A DNA stretch of 64,000 bases from Sordariomycetes sp. S80-01Y (GCA_037042185.1 JAXQJY010000021.1:248001-312000); one strand, 5' to 3'; numbered from the stretch's first letter, positions 1 to 15,293 are shown. The notes: generated by a model not told the origin, from the sequence alone. Program-made: numbers and translations.

Positions 1-308
1 AATCTGGTCAGTGCTTGTTCGCGCGTTCCTGCGAGCGTGTTTCGAAACGTACGGAAATTCAGCGTGTCCAGCAGCCATTTGTTGAAGAGAATAACGGACG
101 AGGAACAGGCGATCCAGATACTGCCGCTGGTTAGCAATCTCCTCTTCCTCTTTTTGGGGTCATCTGCAACTCACATTACGTAGAATGTTGGGTGCAGAGA
201 GAAACCAGGCTGCTGGGCCTTCTCGGCGGCAGGGTTAACAGTGGGCAGAACTGGCGAGTTGCTCTGGCGGGGCGCCTCGCCCGACACGCGGCTCTTTTCT
301 TCGGACAT
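1..308 (-). CDS. TPT/DUF250-family nucleotide-sugar transporter, 5' part only (probable UDP-galactofuranose transporter)
   Basis: Runs off the left edge, so only the amino end is present. The chosen ATG at 308 opens a polar cytosolic tail (starting MSEEKSRVSG). Exons read 308-175, 120-53 and from 3 onward; the introns begin GTGAGT and GTACGT and end CAG. Splicing gives SLHPTFYVIIWIACSSSVIL followed by FNKWLLDTLNF, the first transmembrane helix and loop typical of fungal TPT (triose-phosphate/nucleotide-sugar translocator) proteins of the Golgi. The substrate cannot be read from this fragment. The next gene is UDP-galactopyranose mutase, transcribed away from this one. In Aspergillus the UDP-Galf transporter gene (glfB/ugtA) neighbours the mutase (glfA/ugmA), so that transporter is the best inference. 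The exon 3 boundary at the very edge is the least sure part. Confidence 0.75.
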
Positions 309-3300
309 TTTGGCGTCTTTGTAGTAGGAGCGAGTCGGGTCGTGATGCTTCTCTCGATGGGCGAGGGTAATGGGGACGCGGGTTGTTGATGACACGGGGT
401 CGCTGCTAGAGAGACAATTTTAGGGCGACGCTGACGAGTGAAACGAGCGGATGACAGCCAAGCGCTGCAACAAGAATGGGGTTGAAAAAGGGTTCGGAAG
501 GTGAAGGAAGGACGTCCGAATGGGTGAAGCGTAGAGTCGAGCTGCGAAGAGAAGATGGAAGTCGACGTTGGAGATGATTTCCTAGCCTTGGCTGGTCGTG
601 TCGAGAAAGACTCTTTTGTTGGCAAGGAAAAAGAAGGGAAGGGGGGGAGGATATGATGGAGGGACGGACGGGCTGGTCTCTGGCAATTAAAATGGAAAGC
701 GCCCCCTGGAGATGAATTCTGGCAGGTAAAGATCGGTACCTACATCAGTGTGGGAACGCCACGTTAAACGCGGTATCTGCAGCTAGGACACTACCACTGG
801 GTCAGCACGGTGGCAGCTCAGGGGGTCGCGAATCCCCCCACTCCCACGGAATCCATGCGCCTTCGCTGCACTGTTTTCACGGCCTCAACTGGCTGCGTCC
901 GACTCCCTGAAATGGGCATGGAGCGTGTCTTTTAGCGAATCAATGCGCCCACGTTGGGCCCGTTCGCCCCTGCGATAAGGAGAGCCTCTGCGCTACCTGC
1001 AATCTATGGTTCGCCATCAGTTGAGCTAACCATGCGAGGCTGGGACCTCACGCTGAAGACCGTGAGCGCTGGATCAAGGCCACTGCTGCTGAAGGGATTT
1101 TGCGCCTGAGTTGCATTCCCCGTCCCGGGACACGCGATCGTCAGCGACGGCATTCGTGACCGCGTCGTTGGAGGGGCTCGTGAGCCAGGCGATTCAGAGT
1201 GCCCTCTTTTTTCTGTGGTCTGCGAGCCTGCATCGCCCCCTTTCGGACCCAGCCAAACTGGCGCCGGACGCATACATACGAGACATGCGGGCCAAGCATT
1301 GTCTTCGCAGAAATGCCATCAACGCCGTTGCGATTCTTGAAGCTAGGCAAGAAAGCTTGGCACAGCCTTGCCGCGGCGTCGTGTTCAATAGAGTCTCGAA
1401 CGTCACAGCCTCGAATGACCAACTTTTGCTGCTCTTTGGGAGTGCTCCAAGTCGATCCTTGCGGATTCCATTCAGGAATTTCAGGTCGACCAGCTCCAGC
1501 TCCGGCCAACAGCAGATCCAGATCCCGGCATTTGCCTTTAGCCGCCCATCAATCGCCTCGACAATACCACTCACGGTTGATTATCTTGATGGTACCCCTC
1601 GATGCGCCCCGCTACGGAAACCGACTATCGACCGTCTATCGCCAATAACATGCCAATGCTCGCTGGCCATTATCAAGCACGGAACGAAAACAAGTGACGA
1701 CGTCTCTTGAGGTGGCATTTTTCTGTCACAGAGCAACAGCCAACGTGCAGCAAGTTCCGTGCGAACCCAACAGCAAGCCTCGACTACCGGCAGCCGTGCA
1801 GTGGCAGCGGAATTCAATCCAAGCTTTTTCGGAATTCAATCCAAGCTTTTTCAGAGTGGAGCAAGCTGCATTTCCTGAACAGGGTCTCTCTGATCTGTCC
1901 TCGACGCTCGTTTCAGAACGGCAAGCCTCATGCCAACCGTCCGGCAAGCTAGGCTTGTTAGAGGCTCCCGAGCTGCTGATCACTTGAAGCCGCCAACAAT
2001 GGATCGGCCCTAGTGTCGCCGAACGGGACTTGGTGACGCAGAGATTTTGTTCATCCTGACCGCCAGAGCAGCTGGGAAACCCCCTGGCCCTCGGCTTCTC
2101 TGAGAGCTGGAGGGCCTCGATGTGCGTATATTGGTGCTTGCAAATCGGACCCGATCCGGTAGTGAGAAACGGACATTTGCTTCCTTCGAGCACTGATCGT
2201 CGTCATAGACGGAGGCAGAGGTTGCGAGCAGAGACACCTGGATAGATGAATCGTGTTAGGGCCGGCCGTGTCGTGCATGACGGGCCAGATAAGGAAAGGG
2301 ACCTAAGCTGCCTCAAACGGGATCGTCACACGCAAGTCTATCGTAGCGCTGCTCCTTTCCCAAAGGCATGGCCCTTTTGGGCTCCTTTCCGCCGTGGCTG
2401 CGACTCCCGTCTCCCGCTTGCCGGCCAAGAGCCTCCGAACAGCGCCACAGGCAAGCCGACAAATGGGTAGAAGCCAAGCCGGGAGCATCTGGACGAGCTG
2501 GAACGAGCCGAGGGCTCTGGAAACCACATTCTTACACCGCGTTAACAAACCGACAGCGTTGCAGAACACGAGTGCTTATTTGCTCCCCGCCTCCATGCCG
2601 AATACTAAGCTTATGCTTAGAAGACCATCGCCGTCCCCAGTATCCTCCGGCCGTACGGCGGGTTGCCCTGGCCGGCCCCGGTACAAGGACAATACTCGTA
2701 ATTACTCCGTAAGTGCAGGTTGCAGTTGGGACACTCCAGGCTTTGATTAAGGTAGGAGACAGGGCCAGACGCCGTAGCCTGGCACCTGGCAGGTCGCATC
2801 GATGAAGAAACGCGCAGTCTCCCGGAATTGGTTTCATCTTAGAGGAAATTACAAGTCAGGTTTGTGGAGATAACGCCTCAACCACCACCGCACACCAGGA
2901 GTCCGTCAGCGGGACCTGCGAAATAGGATTATTTAATGAGCTATGGCGCCATCGATACGAAATTATTACCTGCGTGGCCGTAAAGGGGCAGTCACATGTT
3001 GGCGGTTGAGCTGGCGAACGTCTCCAGAAAACAGTCGTTTCAAGGAGAGACAATCCAGGGAGACTCCGCCTCAGAGGTGCTCTTCAAAGATACGCGGGGA
3101 ATGATGCTGAGCTCGGGGACGCGCAATCAAGGGCAGGGGCGCTCTGGAGGAGAGAAAGGAGATTTCCAGACGATCTGACTGGATCTAGAGTGACCCTTTT
3201 TATTCTTTGCAGCTGGATCCATCGAGACACAGGGGCTCGTGGGCACTAAAGACGGGTTCCGGAAGCCAAGCTTTGCGTCCAAGAAGCAACAATCAACAGC

Positions 3301-4118
3301 AGGCTGAACCGAGCGAGCAAGGCCGAAGCCCAGTGATTAGGACCGGGCATTGGACAGTTCACACGTTTCACGAGACAACGTCCGGTCTCTGCCGCAGCAA
3401 CAGCACCTTGCCCACCGTGATTTAGCACCGACTGGGATGTCAGCAATGATTTGCGGCGGCGGGTATCTCGTTGGTGCCAGCGGCCGTGATCAAAGACGCT
3501 CGAGCGTCGCCAGGGGCAAATCGATTACACCGCGACTCGCACTGGAGGGGCAGTTCTGCCATCTGCTATTCAGGGCTGCGCGTTCAGTGATGCAGGCGGC
3601 GCTCTCAGCGACGCTGAATTGGGCGACGTGGATTAGAGCTTCGACCAGAAGGGAGCCACCAGCAAGTTTCAACGTCGCTGAAACGAAGCGCAGCGGCAGC
3701 AGATGCTGAGTCGAGAAAGCCACCTTTTCGGTTTGGCGACCCTGAGTGGTTGATGTCTTGGTGTTGAAGCTCAGGGGGTGGGGGCTTTGAGGCCACTTGG
3801 ACCCCCTGGAGACAGCCCGGGTGCTGGAGGGTGGACCCCGGCCTGAGGGCCCAAATTTTAGCCCCTCCATCCCATCCATCCCTCTTCAGACGCTACCGTT
3901 GCCGCCAGGTCCTCGTCTCCTTTTTCTCCAAAACAAATTATCTCCTCCGCCTCTCCTCTCCTGGCTATTTCTGGTTCCTCCCAACCTTCAGCCTTCCCTT
4001 GACATCGTCCTGCACCGTTGGCACGTCTCGGCATCTGCACCAAGACGTTGTTTCTGTTGCTTCTGCGAACCCATCCCCCACCACAATCCCGTTTACAGGA
4101 AAAAGTCTCCCCGCCATC
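309..4118. other. Divergent intergenic region, no gene seen
   Basis: About 3.8 kb between the divergent transporter and mutase genes. Several short frames are open on both strands around 1.1-1.8 kb, but they overlap one another, show no family similarity and no splice-supported extension. The only clear structure is a 22-bp tandem duplication at 1808-1851. From about 3860 to 4118 the plus strand turns pyrimidine-rich (CCTC, TTCTCC, CTTCC runs), as expected of the promoter and 5' leader of the mutase gene. Confidence 0.6.
1808..1851. repeat. Perfect 22-bp tandem duplication
   Basis: Two identical adjacent copies of a 22-base unit (CGGAATTCAATCCAAGCTTT followed by TT) at 1808-1829 and 1830-1851. 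The copies have not diverged, which suggests a recent slippage or repair event in non-coding DNA. Confidence 0.9.
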
Positions 4119-5948
<1,830 letters not shown>

Positions 5949-7365
5949 GTGCTAGGCGGTCTTGCGTGGGATGATATGAAGAGCCTGTCTGTTAGTGGCA
6001 GTTATGAGAGTATGATGTGAGAGCTTCATGAGCGAGGGAAAATCTTTTGACAAATTGTTTTTGCTGGGACGGAATGGGTCTGGAACGCACGAGAGTGGCG
6101 AGAGCGTCGCATTTTCGTGAGTGCTCGGATTTGGTATAGACTCTTCATTTCGAGAGAAAGAGACGTCGGACATGGTCACGATAGAAAGAGAATAGACTAC
6201 GGCCCTCTTCTGATACATCCACCTCCACCTCACCTAGATTCGTTGATGATTAAGTTCACACCCCAGGCAGAATCCGGCAGAGGTTAGTATCGATCCGGAC
6301 AAATGTCATTGCTGGGTTTCCTCCCCATTCTTCATGGTTTCCTTGGCAGCCCTGAAGACAGAATCGCAATAACCAGCTTTCCGGATAGCCCGAGGAGTGT
6401 CAACACAACAGCCGTGTCTTGTCCTGAGGCCAGAAATGCAGAGTGAGACATGCGTCGAAACGTGCGATGTGCTGCAAATGCGCGATTGTGTCAACGGATA
6501 GCTGCCCCCCCTGCCCTGGCGGCCACTGACATCATCCAAGACAGGTGCCACCCATGAGGCTCTGCGAAGGGTGAAGTTTGCAGAAACCATCAAGGAATCC
6601 CCTTGCGAGGGCTTTGGAGGGAAGCTGGAACCGAAGCTTTGCGCCCGACAGCACGGGGAATAGACGGCTTAATTAGCGTTTTGACAAGGGGAGAAATGAG
6701 AGCGTGGTTGGTGGGGAAGAAAGATTGGCCTCAAGTCAAGGAGAAGTCGTGCCTCAGGCTGTCTTTCAGAGGGTTGCTGGTGCCACGGAAGATGAGGATC
6801 AGATGAGGATCAGATGCGGATCAGATGAACAGACCTTAAAGGGCAGCGGGAAGGCTTCGCGCAGGAAGTCACGATGAGTGTAATGTATGCATTATTAACC
6901 TACCACAGCAGTTTGCACAGGAGGTGGATGAATGAAGACGCCCTGTAATGCGCAAGCCGGCAGCATTTGGCAGCGACTCGGGCCTGGACCAGCCAATGAC
7001 GTCGCGATTCCAGCCTTTTTGGACCCGTTGGCGGTGGCAGCCCATCACTGGCCAGCGGAAAGCATCAAACCAGATGCAACCGCCATCCACGTCGAGCTAC
7101 ACCTCACCGCGTACCATCCCGCAGGAAACACAACCGCCCTCTCGTCTCCCGAGCACTTTCTAGTGTCACGCAGATGCCGTCGAGGATGGGCGCTTCAAAC
7201 GGTCTCGGATGATCCTCGCTCCCAACTGATCCGGACGCTGAGGTGAACTTTCAGACTTTCTCAACGAAAGTTCTACCCGCACAGCGCCTCCCCGCCGACC
7301 CCGACCCCGATCGAAGAGGCTTCACGTCGCCGTCTTGCGTGACGATCCGAGCGGAAGCTGTCGAC
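5949..7365. other. Intergenic region between mutase and histidine kinase
   Basis: Holds the 3' end of the mutase transcript and the promoter of the following kinase. No gene was recognised. An 11-bp unit (ATGAGGATCAG) is repeated three times at 6792-6824, the third copy with one change. A C-rich run with three ACCCCGA-like units lies just before the kinase start, at about 7290-7320. Confidence 0.6.
6792..6824. repeat. 11-bp tandem repeat, three copies
   Basis: ATGAGGATCAG, ATGAGGATCAG and ATGCGGATCAG follow one another directly. The repeat is non-coding and lies about 540 bp upstream of the histidine kinase start. Confidence 0.85.
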
Positions 7366-10300
7366 ATGGACGGTCTCGGGTCAACAGGCCAGGATGATCT
7401 TCTGGATCCGCCGCCGCGACTTTACGAGCGGCTGAGGCAGATTGCTGGTTATGATTGGGATGAGAGCAAGCTTCCCTTCCACTCCACGTACGGCTTCTGG
7501 TAAGCCTGGCCCTGTGTCCGAGTGACCTCGCAGTCGTCGCTGACGGATTTAGGCATGTTTCCGGCAAGAGGCATCTTTCTCAGCATAGCCAAGCGTCAAC
7601 ATCACAAAATCTTTCGAGCCCAGGTTCCGTCACGAGGCAACCCTCCACCGGGCCCTCGCCTGCGGAGAACACCACGCCCTTTGACTACTACTCATCATCG
7701 ACATCGCAGGATCAGAACCAGCAGTCTACTTCCAATTCCCAGTCTCGACAAGCTTCGACAGCCACGAGCGTTTCCTCTTCACCCACATCCGATACCACCG
7801 ACCCCACCGAGCAGCCAGTCGTTGCGCGAGTCTCCTACCATGGCCTACGAGAAGAGCGCGCCTTCCACATCGCCAAGGCTCTGACGGCCACGGACAGCTC
7901 AGCCGTCGAGCATATTGTCGAGCCGATCGATCTCATAAGACTAACGCCATCGCCAGGCGACCGAGGGGTCATTACCGTAGCCATCTATGAGCACCCAGGC
8001 GCCAACTATCTTTGGGATGTGCTCGATATGGGGCCGGCGTTCTACAAAGCACGAAGGGAGGGCGACTCGTTCCATACATACCGAACGTCCGATTTCAAGC
8101 TGAAGCGTCCCATCACCCTCGAACACTTCCTCAACTTTGCGATTGGCGCGGCCGAATGCCTGGAAATGCTGCATCATAGTCAGGGCGTGGTTCACGGAGA
8201 GATCAGAGGCGATGCCTTCCATTACAACCTCCAGGAAAACAAGGTCAGGGTGGCATCGTTTGGGTCTGGCGTGCGATCCTTTGAACATGGGTTGACAAGC
8301 ACGGGATGGACGAATTTGAACAAGGAGCTTGGTTCAAAGAACAAGCTACTCTACATAAGTCCCGAGCAGACGGGGCGAATGCCCGCTGAGCCTGACAGCC
8401 GGACTGATATCTACTCTCTCGGCGTTCTGTTCTGGCAGCTGTTGACGCAGAAAAAGGTCTTTGAGGGCGAGAGCCCCATGGACATTGTGCAAGCCGTGCT
8501 TGGCCGCAGGATACCCAACGTGGCCGAAGTGCGCAACGACATCCCCGACGTCATCGGCCGAATCATCCAAAAATGTACAGCCAAGATCGTGACGGAGCGT
8601 TACCACTCGGCTAGCGGCCTGAAGCACGATCTCGTCAAGGTACAGGAGTTCCTCAGCACCGGAAATTCGGAGTCCCTCAACGAGTGGAGAATCGGCAGCA
8701 AGGACATCTCATCGTTCTTTATGCTGCCCAACGTCATGATCGGAAGACAGAAGGAACGTGCCGATCTCCTCAAGGTCATTGACCGCGTGGCTAAGACCCA
8801 TCCGGTTGCTCGAAAGGGCCCCATGAGCAGGATCTCGGATGGCTCCGGCCTGTCTGCTGACGTTCACGGCATGGACGATGTCTCGAGTTCAGGGGCTAGC
8901 TCTGTTGAAGGGACGAACCGTAGGAGCGGCTCGTTCACCCATACACTCTCGTCGGACCCAAAGGTGCAGCGCAGCAGCGCGAGCTTTCAGCAATCGCAGC
9001 AGTCACTTTTGTCTGATGGTGTCACAATTTCAGGCGACACCATGTCTTCGTCACAGTCAATCACACCGACCCGGCCAGCGCGACCCTGGGAGCGTCATCA
9101 ATCCATATCCATGGAGACAAGGAGTGTCGTCGATAGTATAGACACGAACACGACAAACAACAACAATCGCCAAAGCCTGGCTGAATCTTCCACATCAAGT
9201 CTGTCACGACAGCTTGGCAACGCCAAGTTCCGGCGCCGGGGCCACTGTGAGGTCGTTGCTGTTGAAGGAGCTGGCGGTCTTGGGAAAAGCTGTCTGGTGC
9301 AGAGTGTGCTCGGAGAAGCAAGGCGACGCGGATACTGCGCCACCGCCAAGTTTGATACGTCAAGGAGAACGGCCTTTGGGCCGTTGTTGAAGCTTTTGTC
9401 CTCGTTGTTCAAGCAGGTATGGGGCGAGAGAGATACAACAACAGCGTTCCATCAAGGGCTAAAGCATTACATCCGGCCAGTTTGGCCCATGCTTCACAAA
9501 ATACTGGGTTTGCCAGAGTTCCTACTTGGGGCCCCTGATGCCTCAACCCTCGTCGCGCGGTCTATCAGCTCGTCTCAAGGACATCCCTCTAGAAACAACG
9601 GTCGTTCGCCTGAGAAAGGTCGAGGATCGATCTCACCAGAGAGGTCGCCGGGCCCTTCAATGACTAAGAACCCCAGCATTGCGTCTCAATCTTCTCAAGA
9701 CTTTCTGCGCGCTGGAGCGTCGACGAAGACCATGCGTCTTATGAATACGTTCCTCGACGTTCTGCGGGTCTTCACTCAACACAAATTCATCTGTTTCTGC
9801 CTAGATGACTTGCACTTCGCCGACGATGAGTCGCTCGAGCTCATCAGCCAGATCATCGGGGCCCGCATGAAGATGGTCATCATCGTCACACACCGCCCCG
9901 ATGAGCTTTCTAATAATTACATGCAGAAAATTCTTAATCCACCCGAGTCAGATGACTTTCCGGGCTCATCAGGCGGCCCGAAGATCACCAGCATCTCTCT
10001 CTCGCCCTTGTCAGAGGAAGACATCGTCAGCTACGTATCCACTACGCTCAGCCGGCCCCCGGAGGAAATCATGCCACTTGCGCTGGTCATACAGTCTAAG
10101 ACAGCTGGGAATCCTTTCTACATCCGCGAGATGCTCAGTGCATGTCATCGCAAGAAGTGCATATGGTACGACTACAGAGATAGCGCGTGGCATTTCGATC
10201 TCGACCGGCTATTCGACCAGTTCAAGGGCGAGCGGGACTACGATGTCTTGGATACTGGCTTTATCACTCGTCGACTGGATGAGCTGCCCATCGCTGCCCG

Positions 10301-13300
10301 CACGATGCTTGCCTGGGCCGCTTTGTTGGGCAACAGCTTCTCCTTTGAGCTGATATGCAAGCTCATGAGCGGAGAGTTTGAATATGACGACGAGGCTTAC
10401 GGGGACTGCTGCAGCGACAAGGTGCGCAAGGGTTATTCGCATTCCGAGGTCGTCGCTGGACTCCAAGCTGCGATACAAGCCTTTATAGTTGTGTCCAGCG
10501 AGACAGACGATCGCTTCCGGTTTGCGCACGACCGCTACGTACATGCTGCCGCAGACCTCAAGGAGTGCAGCGCTCGGCGGATGCACTTCATCATTGCGCA
10601 GACGCTTCTAAAGTATCCCATGGAGGATGCCGGATACGACAATACAGCATTTCACATCTGCAAGGCGGTCGAAATCATCAAACGTCGCGTCTCGGAACGA
10701 AGGCGCTTTCGCAAGCTCCTGATTGACTGCGCCCAGGCTTCCACCGAGAACGGGGCGCGGCCGACGGCTGCCAAGTATTACAACACGGCTGTCAAACTGC
10801 TTCAGGACGATCCCTGGGATGACGGAAGGGCAGACGTGAGCTATGACGAGACTATGCAGCTCTACCTGCGCTCGGCAGAGTGCTACCTCTTCATGGGCCA
10901 ACATCAACAAGCCAATGATTTGCTGGCGGTCATCTTTCAAAACGCAAAGACACCGATCGACAAGGCTCCGGCGTTTGTCCTACAGTCCCGAATATTCTCA
11001 CAGAATGGGAACGCACAGGCAGCTGTCGTAGCTCTTAAGGAGTGCTTGGCCGCGCTTGGCGTGGAGTTGGACAACGAACCGACGTACCAGAAGTGCGATG
11101 AGCGGTTCCATAAGCTTAAGAAGCAGATCCAGTCTATGGATCGAGCGGCGCTACTCAACATTGACCCAGCGGCGGACCCGACCCTTGCCTCTATAGGTGC
11201 AGTGCTCTCCGAGACTGCCAGCGCTGCGTGGTGGAGCGATTGTCTGCGATACTACCATCTAACCTTGGTCATAACGGAGACACATCTGCACAAGGGAGCT
11301 TTCCCACAGTCTGGCATGGCGTTTCTTCACCTCGCTGTTGTGTCGCTTGCGCGGCACAACATGACCGAGTTCGCGGTAGAGCTAGGCTCGATATGTCAGG
11401 AGCTCCTACACTCTTCCAAGGACTCGTTTTCCATTGCTCGAGGACTGATGCTGTATCCTTGCCTTCTTGGGCACACGCATAATCCCATGCAAGCATCGCT
11501 GAACCAGATGGAAGATGCTGTGGAAATTGCGTCCAGTGCAGGCGATAGGATGTCTACCATTCTGAGTTACGGACTGCATGCTTTGATCAAGTTCTTCGCG
11601 AGCGAGAATTTGACGGACCTCGAGGCGTATTGTCAATACGGTTGTGAAGAAATACCTAATTGGTACTTTGACACTCGCGGCGGCGCTATGCTCCTAGCCG
11701 TGCGACAGGTTTGCCGTGCCTTATCTGGCAAGACAAGGACGAGAGAACCCTACGATATTCTCAGCGACGAGCTCCACAATGCACCGTCGTACAAGAACTG
11801 GCTTCTGGGAAGGACCCAGCACAGCAATCGGTCGACCCTCCTGTACGAGAGCTTGGAGCTTGTTCCGCTGTTCCTGTACGGCCACTACGAGCGCGCGGTC
11901 GAGGTTGGCAGGAGATGTCTCGATAACCTCCAGATGCTATGGTCTGCCCGTAATAGCAGGCTTATTCTCTTGTTTTATGGCTTGTCCCGGACTGGTCAGC
12001 TACTAAGCCTGATGCAGGATCCTAGGAACAAGCCCGAGGACTACGGAGTGCAGGTCGATCACCTTGTGCAAGAACTCCGGAGTTTTACACAAATGATCAA
12101 GGACTGGGCTACCGTCTCGTCCGTCAACTACCTCATCTGGTACAAGCTTTTGGACGCTCAAGTTGCGGAGCTCACCTCCAACTACGGCGACAGCGTCATG
12201 GAATATGAAGAAGCCTTGGACCATGCCGCCGAGCATAACTTTGTCTTTGAGGAGGCTCTCGCCAACTACCTCATGGCTGGCTTTTTCCTCCGCAGAAAGG
12301 CTCGAAGATCTGCCCGGGCCGCCTTGATGGAGGCCTTGGGCCTGTATCGCCAGTTTGCCGCCACCGGCGTCGCTTTACATATCGAGGAAGAACACACCCT
12401 GCTACTTCATGGGCCAACACGCAATCACCGAACAGCAGAGGCTGCCGTCCAGACGGATTTTGTCACCGACACAGCCCCCGGGCCCTACCGAGCTGGTGAA
12501 GCCGACGGGGACTTGACTCAAGGCCAGCCTGGCAATCTGACGGAGCTCAAGGGCGAGCGTACCGCTGCGTGGGGTCGATCTGTGAACATGCAGACCGAGG
12601 CTGGTGAAGGGTTGCCGACACTCGATATGATCGATCTGCACGCAATCCTGCATAGCTCACAGGTCATCTCTTCTGTTCTGCAGGTTGACGTGCTGCTGAG
12701 TAAAATGTGCAACATTGTGCTTCAGACCTGTGGCAGCTCAGCATCCCTTGCTGCGATTGTGGTCCGTGAGACTGATGTGACCACTGGGAAGCCCAAGGAT
12801 GACCAGTGGTGTGTGGCTGCAAGCGGAGACCCTGAGCAAGGTGCCCAATCTCATCCTTCTGGTCTGCCCATCTCGGGAGATAATCTTGTCGTTGAGAACG
12901 TCATCCTTTTCTGTACTCGCTTCATGGAGAGCATCTTTGTCTCTGATCTCACCACGGACGAGCGGTTCAGTAACGTCAACGAGAAATGGCTACGTCGCAA
13001 CCCCCTGGGACGAGCGGTGATTGCCATTCCGATCTCGCATGGAAAGGACAGGGATGGGAAGGAGGCGCTCCACGGCGTCCTTTATCTTGAAGGCGAGCCT
13101 GGTTCTTTTACAGACCGCAACGTCAGCGTCTTGCAACTGTTGGTCATGCAGTTGGGTATCAGTTACTCGAATGCGATGGCGATGAAAAACATCGAGTCAA
13201 TCTCCAGCAGGAACGAGCAGATGGTCGAGATGCAGAAGAAAGCGACGTTGAAGGCTAAGGAAGCTGAGAAAGCAGCCAAGCGCGCTGAAGCCGAAGCCAG

Positions 13301-15293
13301 GAAAAACGTAAAGCTGGCCGAAGAGGCGGCCAAAGCAAAGTCCATTTTCCTCGCCAACGTGTCGCACGAACTGCGTACGCCGCTCAATGGTGTCATTGGC
13401 AATTCGGAGCTACTCAGAGACAGTGAGCTCAACAAGGAACAGCTCGAAATGGCGGACTCTATCCGTGTCTCTGCTGACCTCCTGCTTACCGTCATTAACG
13501 ACATTCTGGACTTTTCCAAGATGGAGGCTGACAAGATGAAGCTGTATATCATTGCGTTCAACCCGGAGGAAATGGTCAGAGAGGTTGTCCGCGCGGTCTC
13601 GTACAGCAACCGCGAGAAGACGTCCAAGAAGAACGTCAAAATTATACAAGACATCAACTTGCCGCCGATGCTGATCTACGGCGACCCCATCAGACTGCAC
13701 CAGGTCTTGGGTAACCTGATTGGCAACAGCCTCAAATTCACAGGAGACGGTTCGATCACTATTGGGGCTCGGCTCGACGACGATAGTGGCGGCAAGGCCA
13801 CCCTCACTTTCTGGGTAAAAGACACGGGTATCGGCATCCCGCCTCAGCAGCTCGCAAAGCTATTCCAGCCCTTCAGCCAAGCCGATGCTAGCACAGCAAG
13901 GAAATACGGCGGCAGCGGTCTTGGTCTGAGCATCTGCAAGTCCCTCATCGAAATCATGATGCAGGGCAAAATTCAACTCGAGAGCGACGAGGGCAAGGGG
14001 ACGACGGCTTGGTTCACCGTTTCATTTGACAAAACGAGGCCTGACGTGACTGCTGGTGACCAGCCCCAGTCGCCGGCCACCGCCGAGCAGACACGCGCGA
14101 TTTCGCAGGTCACAGAGAAAGCAACCTCGTGCAACCCGTATCTAGATCTGTCCGAAGTATCCAAGGAGGACGTGCGCATCTGCGTGGCGGAAGACAACCC
14201 CATCAACCAGAAGATCGCCATACAATACACCCAGCGCCTTGGCTACACCAACGTCAGCGCCTACGAAAACGGGCAGAAAGCAGTGGAGGGCCTCCGGCAA
14301 AAGGCCAAGGAGGGGAAGCCTTATCACATCGTCCTGATGGATGTGCAGATGCCGGTACTTGACGGATACGAAGCTACGAAGCTCATCCGCAAGGATCCCA
14401 TCGAGTCTGTCCGCAAAATATTGGTAATAGCCATGACGGCCTCTGCGATTCAAGGTGACCGAGAGAAGTGTCTGGCGGCGGGGATGAACGACTATCTTGC
14501 CAAGCCGGTGCGCTCTGAGGTCCTCAAGCGGAAATTGGACGCCTACCTCAGCGCTCATGTAAGACAGTAACGTGCCTTTCAAAGATCGTCCGGCTAACGC
14601 ATGTCTCAGCAGTCCAACCTCATCGAGTCCGCTCGACACGCTCAGCCCAAGTTGACAAACCAGCCTGATGCCCCTGCCGGCACCGGCGAAGTCGTGCAAC
14701 CTCCGGAGCCGCCATCAGCAACCAAGCAGCCTCCGCAGATGACGGTCGATGACCCCATGCGTGACGGAGCCGTCTTCAACCAACCTCTCGACGACCAAAG
14801 CCTGACAGCCACAGACGCCCCTATCATGGAGACAACCGGCAGCGACAGCTCGACGCCCGCGCCGGCCGGCCTGCCTGTCCGCAACACTTCCAGCACAAGC
14901 CTGGCCCTGAGTCGCACGTCTAGCGATAGCAAGACAGGCTCAACCCACGATCACATCCCCGGTCAGGACCTTCAGAAGCGCCAGCAAAGAAAGCTCACAA
15001 AGTCTCGAGGGAACAGCGACACCAATCTCGACAAGCAGCACAGAGAGCGAGACAAACCGCGCGGCAATAGTGATAGCTTGCTCGGGAAGCTGGCTTCCGT
15101 CGACAGGGGCGATAGGCCAAAGGGTGTACTCACTAAGAAGGACCGTCAGGTCAAGAGCCCGGCCGTCGCGGTCGAGGACGGTGAGGGACCCAGGCCTGAG
15201 AACACACCACTCACGACTAGAGAGGAAGCAGCCACCAACGCCGCCAACGGTTCGGCGTCGTCACAGCTGAGAGATCGACTCTTCCCTGGATGA
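7366..15293 (+). CDS. Group X hybrid histidine kinase (Chk1/Mak2/Mak3 type)
   Basis: Sensor kinase of the fungal multistep phosphorelay, expected to pass phosphate to an HPt protein in response to stress or oxidants. Exons 7366-7499, 7553-14558 and 14610-15293 give 2607 aa; relatives such as Candida Chk1 and fission-yeast Mak2/Mak3 are about 2300-2470 aa. Order of domains: Ser/Thr-kinase-like region (about 90-450), P-loop ATPase with GAGGLGKS at 617-624 and a CLDDLHFAD Walker B, long helical repeat region (about 1030-1660), GAF (about 1740-1915), coiled linker, HisKA with SHELRTP and phospho-His1983, HATPase with N box, DTGIGI and GGSGLGLS, then receiver (2254-2371) with phospho-Asp2308. The kinase-like region has HGEIRGDAF in place of HRDLKxxN and ASFGSG in place of DFG, so it is probably a pseudokinase. 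A 227-aa disordered tail carries two RGNSD motifs. The start is the first in-frame ATG. Confidence 0.95.

Noticed and set aside
1111-1710. 199-aa open frame in the first spacer
   Set aside because: Overlapping open frames exist on the other strand, the composition is random-looking, and there is no motif or splice support.
7243-7365. Longer amino end of the group X kinase
   Set aside because: The frame is open but has no ATG before 7366; the upstream sequence is leader.
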